Below, one piece after another: positions 24,601-31,800 of a stretch of 33,001 bases of DNA; the stretch's first letter is position 1; the number at the start of each line of letters is the position of its first letter. The translations under genes and the position numbers were made by a program. The notes under the pieces were generated by a model. The model was not told the DNA's origin. It made no database searches and saw nothing but the letters and a program-made list of their open reading frames with translations. The DNA lies in contig MTMJ01000005.1 of NCBI GenBank assembly GCA_002010045.1, positions 11,990-44,990 of the forward strand, read 5' to 3'. This DNA is from Archaeoglobus sp. JdFR-22. GTDB lineage: Archaea; Halobacteriota; Archaeoglobi; Archaeoglobales; Archaeoglobaceae.

Positions 24601-25829
24601 GTAGAGGGGCAGTTATCGCATGCATCCCCCAAATTATCAAAGTCTGAATCTTTCTGCAAAGAATTAGAAACAGAAGCGCAATTATCGCATGCATCCCCTG
24701 TTCCATCACCATCAGAGTCCGCCTGATCAGGATTTCTAACTTCAGGACAGTTGTCAGGTTTCTCAGAGCACAATTCACAATCACCGTACCGCGTGCAGTA
24801 ATCCTTAGCAGTGCAGCTATCTATGTCCATCAAGCTGCATTGACTCAATAAATCATAATCCGGTTCACATCTGTCAGTCCAGTTACAGTATTCTACAGCT
24901 TCACAGCTTTTATTATCAGGCAGTTTACTGCAACTATCCTTGGCAAAATCGAAATCAGGATAGCAATTCTCTTTAATTTTGCAGTAGTCATCGCTCAAAC
25001 ATGTATCTGTGTCTCTTGAATTGCAGTCAGCAAGTACACTGTCACCAACGTATCTACAGCTAACATCCCAGTAACAGTTGTCATTTACCTCACACTCATC
25101 TGAATTGTAAACAGCACAGGCAGCATCCTTATTATCCACGCATATACAATCAGTTCCTGTGCACTTGCAGTATTCTGCATTCTTGCATGCAGATTCATTG
25201 CCGCTGTAAACTCCACAACTCAATACAGACCAGTTTACACCACACCCATCACCCCATGAGCAGAAACCCAAGCTGTTACAAGATTCTTTACTTTCTCCAA
25301 AGAAATCACACACCTCTATCCATACACTGTTCCAGTCCGGCATACATGATTCCTGCTCGCAGTTGGGATATACCGGGTTAACTGGATCATAAATACAGTT
25401 GCAGATTGAGTCTTCATCGTAATCAAGACAGCACTCATCAAATGTTACAACAACCCTTTTTATTACCTGTTCACATAGCCCATCACTGTCACATGCTTCA
25501 AGAGATACAGTATACGTGTCCTCTGATGAATACCTGTGTGATACATTACCGGGATACCCAGTATCAGAACTTCTCACTCCATCTCCAAAATCCCATGTAT
25601 GATTCACAACGGTATTGTCATCCGATGCATTCCCACTAAAGAGAACAGTCAAATTGCACTCCACTGTGTAAGTGAAGTCAACTTCTGGCGGTATTTCACA
25701 TGCATTCCCTATTCCATCTGAGTCATTCTGTGCATATATCGGAATAATCAGGCTTGCTGCTATCAAAAGGCAAAGCAGGATGCTATAATAAACTATTTTA
25801 CGTCCTGAAACCTTTCTCAATACTCCCAA
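21669..25829 (-). CDS. Giant secreted multidomain protease: PKD, Cys modules, TSP3 repeats, M64-like domain, cohesin-like and dockerin-like ends
   Basis: About 1386 aa. The frame opens at GTG 25838, but AGGTGG overlaps that codon and lies 5 nt before TTG 25829, so I chose the TTG. Order: signal peptide ending near IYAQ; PKD-like domain (HTWDFGDG, about 55-130); Cys-rich modules (185-358) with about six 30-35-residue copies of a C-x6-8-C-x4-5-C-x4-6-C pattern; about ten thrombospondin type 3 calcium repeats (DSDGDGTGDACDNC) at 360-715; an M64-like peptidase domain starting VDIVFIMDRDY with the zinc site HETGHQIFELADEY near 858; a TSP3 repeat; a cohesin-like domain (about 1230-1350); and a single dockerin-like loop, DVNCDGKVNMGDVILLL. 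Archaeoglobus fulgidus is known to have proteins joining cohesin and dockerin. It should be an extracellular, calcium-stiffened protease; substrate unknown. Confidence 0.82.
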   Translation of the reverse strand: MGVLRKVSGRKIVYYSILLCLLIAASLIIPIYAQNDSDGIGNACEIPPEVDFTYTVECNLTVLFSGNASDDNTVVNHTWDFGDGVRSSDTGYPGNVSHRYSSEDTYTVSLEACDSDGLCEQVIKRVVVTFDECCLDYDEDSICNCIYDPVNPVYPNCEQESCMPDWNSVWIEVCDFFGESKESCNSLGFCSWGDGCGVNWSVLSCGVYSGNESACKNAEYCKCTGTDCICVDNKDAACAVYNSDECEVNDNCYWDVSCRYVGDSVLADCNSRDTDTCLSDDYCKIKENCYPDFDFAKDSCSKLPDNKSCEAVEYCNWTDRCEPDYDLLSQCSLMDIDSCTAKDYCTRYGDCELCSEKPDNCPEVRNPDQADSDGDGTGDACDNCASVSNSLQKDSDFDNLGDACDNCPSTYNPRQSDSDGDGTGDACDNVDVTLNPESPGPDDTINITAIYTGGDTNPYISIFVNWQIAKVCNVSMCSYTGGPYPDGFEYHVGINDSHGLNTTPPVLINLTEDSDGDGIINLEDNCPFVSNPDQTDSEWVMVGWNCPTINFCIPLYARIGDGVGDACDNCPTVENPDQANSDFKWMCTDDICAPIPYPDAFGDTCDNCPYVYNPEQNDTDFDDVGDACDNCPNINNPSQADLDFDGVGDACDPDIDDDGCLNSDDLYPTVFSIDEDGDGLASDCDNCPTFSNPDQKDMNCDGVGDACDCNDDFMGENEEGADCGGTACPNIGCPACNPILWNGPSADKVDIVFIMDRDYIGNKTKFLEDVKFLIYNAYFNSTEISSNRCKFNFYYYTENSGDYEPVCKKFDLPDGYQYDCSFADSAVIVFNGGGRACSVSGIFSTPPTNTRTVVHETGHQIFELADEYCCDGGYWEASDTHNIYSSYDNCISKSANPYGCYEFCPSIKCWPDEEGVNSCINYGNTPYNCNCTVYAKPNGFDPSQCTSISPQNCPQIWVDYWASRGVSEDSLTVQSPNWCDWRGTGMKECCGEGWWKSDTDACYMRSGYYFEPDCHNKVIEVLNALPYCTHPCTVPANAQMYQSTNQRMGQEDYTKVVILNYNIKGDKITLLNVSIVYNYPPNHFGEHGDFSVRVLSSDGKELENFTLDDPRSFFIFPDEENEPARMMSDDVNFTVIHSFHDNLRKTEIIDLKTGETVHTADLSEAILDFCRRAGFDDPDCVLSDSDEDGINDYEDNCPLTPNPDQTDSDGDGIGDACDTGNEVYLNPESSRASLCTTADVELRVNATNFQGGEIELTYNAECAEVTWERNNDTFSFGGWNSSEGMEWITFASEDDNLSGDYLVGTFKIHCKDDSCQCSTQLHFGAESSLYEPSGKELPANWLDGKFSCYCADCGDVNCDGKVNMGDVILLLNNVTYGYSLNCCEKI

Positions 25830-25838
25830 TGCTACCAC

Positions 25839-26110
25839 CTGTTAATTTTCTGAGAAGAGATCATTTCTCATTCAAACAAGAAATAAACCACAATATGCTT
25901 TTGTTCACCAATATGCCATTTCTTAGTTCAAATTTGAAATAAACCCTCTCTAATTTTAACAAATTTTTCAAATACTTATATTTTATGAGATATCTGATAG
26001 GTGACCATAATTACTATTCAATCTGTAAATGATTTCTTAATAGTAATCAGATGTTAGACCATATAGCTGATAACAAAGTTTTTTAGTCTTAATCATCTCC
26101 AGAAGGCAAA
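25839..26110. promoter_or_regulatory. Divergent intergenic region with a tandem direct repeat
   Basis: This 272-bp gap between the giant protease gene and the DRG gene is AT-rich. TTCAAA-N3-GAAATAAACC occurs twice, at 25871-25889 and 25927-25945, 56 bp apart, with CAATATGC repeated between them (25891-25898, 25909-25916). On the protease strand each repeat reads GGTTTATTTC, TATA-like. TGAGAA...TTCTCA (25851-25870) is an imperfect palindrome closer to the protease start. These are candidate regulatory sites. A weak SD (GAAGG) lies before the DRG start. Confidence 0.4.
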
Positions 26111-27175
26111 ATGAGTATTTCAGAGCAGATTAAAGAACTTGAAGAAGAAATCAGAAAAACTCCATATAATAAAGCTACTGAACATCATATCGGTAGGTTA
26201 AAGGCAAAACTTGCGAAACTTAAAGAAGGTGCTGACAAAAAGAAAACAAGAAAATCTTCGGCAGTCTCGATAAGGAAAGAGGGTGATGCGACTGTTGCGC
26301 TCGTTGGTTTTCCGTCTGTTGGCAAATCCACTCTTTTAAACACTCTGACTGGTGCAAAAAGTGAAATTGGTGTTTATGACTTTACAACCCTGAAACCCGT
26401 TCCGGGCATGCTCGATTACAAAGGGGCTAAAATCCAGCTTGTAGATATTCCGGGAATTATTGAGGGAGCATCAAAAGGAAGAGGGAGAGGTAGAGAAGTG
26501 ATTTCAGCGGTAAGGACTGCTGATATGGTTTTGATTATGACGGACATTTTCAACCTTTATCAGATTGATATCATAAAAAATGAGCTTTATGAGGCAGGAA
26601 TTCGTTTAAATGAGCAACCGCCAGACATATCAATCAAAAAGAAGGATAGAGGTGGAATAAATATTACATCCACTGTACCCCTGTCAATTGAAGAGCAAAC
26701 CATTATTGGAATACTCAGAGAATATAAAATACATAACGCTGATGTCTTAATCAGGGAAGAAGCGACGGTTGATAAAATAATTGATGTTATTCTCGGGAAT
26801 AGGGTATATCTACCAGCACTCACAATTCTGAACAAAATAGACCTTGGGAAGGTGGAGGTTAACGAGCCAGACGTTATTACAATATCTGCTGAGAAAAAAA
26901 TCAATCTTGATGTTCTTATTGAGGAGATTTATAAAAGGCTTGATTTTATCAGGATTTTTCTCAAGCCACCTTCCCAGAAAGCAGATTTTGATGAACCGCT
27001 TGTAATAAAAAGAGGGTCAAAGGTAGAGGATGTGTGTAAAAAGTTGCACAGAGATATGTTGGAGAAATTCAGATATGCGAGAGTCTGGGGGGAATCTGCC
27101 AAGTTTGATGGTCAGAGGGTCAGCATCGAGCATGTACTTGAAGATAAAGATATTCTGACGATTTACACTCAGTAA
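26111..27175 (+). CDS. DRG-family GTP-binding protein (Obg/DRG class, TGS domain)
   Basis: 354 aa with a coiled N-terminal helix pair (residues 1-45), G1 GFPSVGKST (66-74), G3 DIPG followed by the DRG signature GIIEGASKGRGRGREV, G4 NKID, G5 SAEKK, and a C-terminal TGS domain (ending EDKDILTIYTQ). DRG proteins are conserved in archaea and eukaryotes, bind ribosomes and are thought to relieve stalled translation. Length is typical. Its stop codon abuts the end of the convergent radical SAM C-terminal piece. Confidence 0.93.
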   Translation: MSISEQIKELEEEIRKTPYNKATEHHIGRLKAKLAKLKEGADKKKTRKSSAVSIRKEGDATVALVGFPSVGKSTLLNTLTGAKSEIGVYDFTTLKPVPGMLDYKGAKIQLVDIPGIIEGASKGRGRGREVISAVRTADMVLIMTDIFNLYQIDIIKNELYEAGIRLNEQPPDISIKKKDRGGINITSTVPLSIEEQTIIGILREYKIHNADVLIREEATVDKIIDVILGNRVYLPALTILNKIDLGKVEVNEPDVITISAEKKINLDVLIEEIYKRLDFIRIFLKPPSQKADFDEPLVIKRGSKVEDVCKKLHRDMLEKFRYARVWGESAKFDGQRVSIEHVLEDKDILTIYTQ

Positions 27176-27514
27176 TCACCCGGTTAATAGCTTCTCATAG
27201 TATTCAGAAGTTCCTGTTTCAAGAATTTCAAGTATCAAGTCTTCCGTTGCTTTTCCAACTCCTCTGATGGTTTTGAGATCTTTTAAGCTCGATAATGGCT
27301 CATTAATTTTTGATATTGAGTAGGCTGCATAACCGAAAGGCGATTTCTTACCTTTCAGTTTCAGTAAGTAATCCAGATGCTCCAGAATAACTACTACAAG
27401 GTCGTTCTCACTCAGAATATCACGGTACAGATGTGGAGGAACTCGTTTTGGAATTTTATATTTTCCAGCTATTTTGTCGAATATCCTGTTAATCGATTCG
27501 TAATAACCATTCAC
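27176..27514 (-). CDS. C-terminal piece of the radical SAM protein, with a helix-hairpin-helix
   Basis: The 112-aa frame from GTG 27514 contains LKTIRGVGKATEDLILEI, a helix-hairpin-helix nucleic-acid binding motif. Codons upstream of 27514 in this same frame stay open and protein-like right back to the TAG at 27617-27619 (GRQKDYFYDQLKRSYPEL and on), which is the stop of the radical SAM gene. GRQK-x-YF after TLKP is the usual continuation of SPL-type radical SAM proteins, so this is most likely the separated C-terminus of that protein. If translated alone it would have to restart at the GTG, which has no clear promoter. Confidence 0.6.
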   Translation of the reverse strand: MNGYYESINRIFDKIAGKYKIPKRVPPHLYRDILSENDLVVVILEHLDYLLKLKGKKSPFGYAAYSISKINEPLSSLKDLKTIRGVGKATEDLILEILETGTSEYYEKLLTG

Positions 27515-27616
27515 TGCATTTCCCCACTTATCCCCCCTATATATTTCATCATATTTCGGGATGAGCTCAGGATAGCTCCGTTTGAGTTGATCGTAAAAGT
27601 AATCCTTCTGTCTCCC

Positions 27617-27619
27617 CTA
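27617..27619 (-). other. In-frame TAG splitting an otherwise continuous radical SAM gene
   Basis: The reverse-strand frame is open from ATG 28297 to TGA 27176-27178 except for this TAG. It falls in the conserved TLK-x-GRQK segment, where the family usually has Pro. TAG is used as the normal stop of several genes here (fdnH, fdnI and the HEAT gene), which argues against a general reassignment and for a nonsense mutation or local readthrough. Confidence 0.65.
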
Positions 27620-28297
27620 TTTCAGAGTCATACCGCTGAAAAGGATGAAGTCAACCCTGTATTGCTTTGCTTTTCGGACTGCATCTTCTATCAGCTCAGG
27701 TTTATCGGTTATATATGGAATAACAGGAATCAGAAACATACCACACGCAATTCCCTCTTTTTTAAAGAGTTTCATTGTCTCCAGCCTTTCTTCAGGAGCT
27801 GGAACGCCGGGCTCAAAGATTGAACTAATCTCTTTGCTTACAGACGAGAAACTGAAGCTCACAATCGCCCTGTTTTTTTCATTTATTTCCTTTATTATGT
27901 CTATGTCCCTCTCAACAAGGGTTGATTTTGTGAGAATGTGAACAGGAAGGTTGTAGTTGTTCACAAGGTTCATTGCTTTGCGACTCAGTTGGTATTTCTT
28001 TTCAACAGGTTGATAGCTATCTCCAACTCCACCACCCAGCATTATGTAGCTCCTCCTCATCGGTTTACGCTTTCTTCTGGGATTCAGTTCTCTGTTGAGA
28101 ATTTCAATTGCATTTATTTTTACAGTGATATCCTTTCCAAATTCCCCTTCCACATTGTACTTTTCAGAACGCCCATCGCAGTAAACACAGCCGTGTAAAC
28201 AACCCCTGTAATGGTTCATTCCGTAGTACGAGATGAACCACGAATCGATTTTCCTGCTTTTTCTGAGGATTGACTTTGCACGCATTTCCCTTATCAT
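27617..28297 (-). CDS. SPL-family radical SAM protein, N-terminal part (COG1533-like)
   Basis: 226 aa to the TAG. Cys33, 37 and 40 (GCLHGCVYCDGR) bind the radical SAM [4Fe-4S] cluster; LGGGVGDSYQPVE and HILTKSTLVERDIDII follow as in spore-photoproduct-lyase-like proteins of archaea, whose reaction is unknown. TTATATAC on its strand, centred near 28326, lies 29 nt before the ATG, fitting a leaderless mRNA. The segment ends SGMTLK at the TAG; the natural continuation lies in the same frame downstream. Lacking that part it may be inactive or may be read through. Confidence 0.8.
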   Translation of the reverse strand: MIREMRAKSILRKSRKIDSWFISYYGMNHYRGCLHGCVYCDGRSEKYNVEGEFGKDITVKINAIEILNRELNPRRKRKPMRRSYIMLGGGVGDSYQPVEKKYQLSRKAMNLVNNYNLPVHILTKSTLVERDIDIIKEINEKNRAIVSFSFSSVSKEISSIFEPGVPAPEERLETMKLFKKEGIACGMFLIPVIPYITDKPELIEDAVRKAKQYRVDFILFSGMTLK

Positions 28298-28654
28298 GGA
28301 TATGCTTTCTTTATATTGGGGGTATATAACGATAGGTTCTTCTGAGAAATTTATTGTTACTGTGGGATATCCTGGAGAGGATGTTATAATCAGAAAAGCC
28401 TCTGTGGAAGGATACTTTGAGCCATGTTCACCAATTACTATACTGCCGATTTCACGGTAAAATTCTACATTCTGGATGGCAAAGTTTCGGCACAGGTTGT
28501 TGAAAGTGGAATTCCTGATACCGGAAGTAAGATAACTACGGAAGGAACGGAAGTCAAGAGGATACTGCCTGATGTGTATAAGGTGCTGTATACTATTAAT
28601 GATTTTAAAAACTTGCTGCCATCACAACCCACACAATCTCAACCAGTTCCTTAA
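28296..28654 (+). pseudogene. Hypothetical protein gene, apparently frameshifted near 28420
   Basis: Two abutting frames each look coding. The first, from ATG 28296, reads on to about GYFEP at 28422. The second, from ATG 28424 to TAA 28654, gives 76 aa with strand-rich DFTVKFYILDGKVSAQVVES. Joining them by restoring one base at GAGCC gives one smooth protein of about 119 aa, ending in a Pro/Gln-rich tail. The second frame has a stop two codons before its ATG. I do not recognise the family. The 5' end overlaps the promoter of the divergent radical SAM gene, so the true start is unclear. Two separate small genes remain possible. Confidence 0.4.
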
Positions 28655-28773
28655 TGTTATACTGAGAGTTTATAAAAAGCTTGAGGTTATCAGTGAGAGA
28701 GCTTGAGAAATTTTTCGTATATCCTCTATTTATCGGTAGAGAGTAATAGTATGAAAAATGTTCGCTCTCAGGG

Positions 28774-28782
28774 AATTTCTAC
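28774..28782 (-). repeat. Decayed terminal CRISPR repeat (leader-distal end)
   Basis: AATTTCTAC at 28774-28782 matches the last nine bases of the repeat and is preceded by CTCAGG, another fragment of it. A 34-nt spacer-like stretch (28783-28816) separates it from the first intact repeat. In crRNA sense, the 5' end of the repeat is kept and the 3' end lost, as usual for the last repeat of an array. Confidence 0.65.
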
Positions 28783-28816
28783 GATTTAATCTGTTCTATT
28801 CGTCTGTCTATAATAT

Positions 28817-31800
28817 GTTTCAATCTCCATTTTCAGGAGCCTAAAATTTCTACGAAGATAACAAACTATTGCAAGAGATACATGATAACTACGTGTTTCA
28901 ATCTCCATTTTCAGGAGCCTAAAATTTCTACTCTGATGTCGGTGCTCCAGCCTCAATTACCAATTTACAGTTTCAATCTCCATTTTCAGGAGCCTAAAAT
29001 TTCTACTTATTCTTTGTTGGTGGGATGTTCACAGTGAGTAGTGCGTTTCAATCTCCATTTTCAGGAGCCTAAAATTTCTACTATACCAATAGTCGTCTGG
29101 ATTGTAAATATCAAGATTGATGTTTCAATCTCCATTTTCAGGAGCCTAAAATTTCTACGTTAAGGAAATTGCAGAGTTTCTGGATGAAATTAGCAAGGTT
29201 TCAATCTCCATTTTCAGGAGCCTAAAATTTCTACGAAGCAATTTAATTATATAAATGATAAAGCAATAGCTCGTTTCAATCTCCATTTTCAGGAGCCTAA
29301 AATTTCTACACAGCCACATCTTTTAGATTGTGTCTCGAAACTAATTTTGTTTCAATCTCCATTTTCAGGAGCCTAAAATTTCTACTGAGAGAGAAGCTTG
29401 CTAAGAAGATTGAGGAAGAAGGAAAGTTTCAATCTCCATTTTCAGGAGCCTAAAATTTCTACACAACAATAAAAAGCTTCAGAATCGGGAGATATCTGAT
29501 AGGTTTCAATCTCCATTTTCAGGAGCCTAAAATTTCTACAACGCCATCACAACAAAGAGAAAATTTAAATCGGTTAAAGTTTCAATCTCCATTTTCAGGA
29601 GCCTAAAATTTCTACGATACGGATATGGATAGAACTTGTGAAGATTGAATATAGTTTCAATCTCCATTTTCAGGAGCCTAAAATTTCTACTTTACAATAA
29701 CAACAATGATGGTATTAGGGTCTATAGGTTTCAATCTCCATTTTCAGGAGCCTAAAATTTCTACGATAACGGATGGTGTAGATAGTGACTCTGGAGAAAT
29801 TGTTTCAATCTCCATTTTCAGGAGCCTAAAATTTCTACGTGTGCCGGTCTGAAGGGAGGGGAAGATATTGTTGTCAGTTTCAATCTCCATTTTCAGGAGC
29901 CTAAAATTTCTACATCAAGAACAGTTAAACAATCTGCTGGATAATGTAAAATGTTTCAATCTCCATTTTCAGGAGCCTAAAATTTCTACCAGTGTGGGTT
30001 CTTAATAAACCAAAAAAGACTGTGTGCAGTTTCAATCTCCATTTTCAGGAGCCTAAAATTTCTACCGATACTAACGAGCTTTACGAATATAATGAAACTC
30101 TCGAGTTTCAATCTCCATTTTCAGGAGCCTAAAATTTCTACTTGGTTGATGTGGGTGTCATGAGATGACAATCTCAACTCGTTTCAATCTCCATTTTCAG
30201 GAGCCTAAAATTTCTACAAAGGTGAAGAAGAAATGATTGTTGATGGTATCAGTCAGTTTCAATCTCCATTTTCAGGAGCCTAAAATTTCTACCAGAGATG
30301 GCTTGAACACCTGGGTATCCAAGAAGTTCGTTTCAATCTCCATTTTCAGGAGCCTAAAATTTCTACTCTACATAGCCAGTTGCCTTAACATCAGTCGTGT
30401 TTTCAGTTTCAATCTCCATTTTCAGGAGCCTAAAATTTCTACTCAGGGCTTGACCCTGCAGGGCTGAGTTCAAAAGTCACAGTTTCAATCTCCATTTTCA
30501 GGAGCCTAAAATTTCTACTAAAGCTCGGCAATTGCCCGCTTTGTATATGCTACAAGTTTCAATCTCCATTTTCAGGAGCCTAAAATTTCTACAATATGGA
30601 AGAGGTAAAATTGAGTGAGGAACAATTAAGGTTTCAATCTCCATTTTCAGGAGCCTAAAATTTCTACTGTATGACCAGTATCTCATATGTGTATAACCAC
30701 TATAAGTTTCAATCTCCATTTTCAGGAGCCTAAAATTTCTACGTAGATACTCAAGAATCCGTATTTTCAATGGTTAATCCGAAGTTTCAATCTCCATTTT
30801 CAGGAGCCTAAAATTTCTACACAAGTGGAGAACTGAATTATATGGTGTCGCTGAGTTTGGTTTCAATCTCCATTTTCAGGAGCCTAAAATTTCTACAATG
30901 GAACTAAAACATTCCCATTTTTCCATGACTTTAACGTTTCAATCTCCATTTTCAGGAGCCTAAAATTTCTACGGTGTTGCCCACACCTGCTATATCGGAG
31001 ACTACAAGTTTCAATCTCCATTTTCAGGAGCCTAAAATTTCTACGGATATTTTAGAGTGGATTGAGAGGAAGATGGAGGTTAAGTTTCAATCTCCATTTT
31101 CAGGAGCCTAAAATTTCTACTCGTGGGTTATTAAGTAAGGTACCATCGACAAATTGTATTTCAATCTCCATTTTCAGGAGCCTAAAATTTCTACAGAGAG
31201 CTAAAGATGAGTATGCCGAGTCTGGTAGCGTTGAATTTCAATCTCCATTTTCAGGAGCCTAAAATTTCTACAAAAATACCCATACCAATATGTACTGTAT
31301 ATGAAGACGGATTTCAATCTCCATTTTCAGGAGCCTAAAATTTCTACGAAGAAAATCCCTTCAAGCCTGCCTGACGGGTTGAATTTCAATCTCCATTTTC
31401 AGGAGCCTAAAATTTCTACGGACCGACCGTTGAGGTCAGTCCTGGCGCCAAGACAACATTTCAATCTCCATTTTCAGGAGCCTAAAATTTCTACTGGTCA
31501 TGGTGTTTCAGGGGTTATATTGGTTTGTTTATTTCAATCTCCATTTTCAGGAGCCTAAAATTTCTACGTATGGGAATCGGTCAGCGAGCGCTGGAATGGC
31601 TGTTAAAATTTCAATCTCCATTTTCAGGAGCCTAAAATTTCTACAACAAGGAAGTATACCAAAATTATAAAAGGACCGACCGTATTTCAATCTCCATTTT
31701 CAGGAGCCTAAAATTTCTACTGATGTGCGAGCATGTAAGCGCAATGTTTACAACGAAAACATTTCAATCTCCATTTTCAGGAGCCTAAAATTTCTACCTT

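Noticed and set aside
27617-27619. Pyrrolysine at the in-frame TAG as the main explanation.
   Set aside because: TAG ends several intact genes in the window and no pyl gene is visible; family members have Pro here, not a methylamine-enzyme active site.
29463-29502. The last 14 bases of a spacer (GAGATATCTGATAG) also occur at 25987-26000, as if the array targeted its own genome.
   Set aside because: Only the seed-length end matches, the rest differs, and the flank (CAC in crRNA sense) does not fit the TCA PAM inferred above. A match of this size is expected by chance at about the few-percent level.
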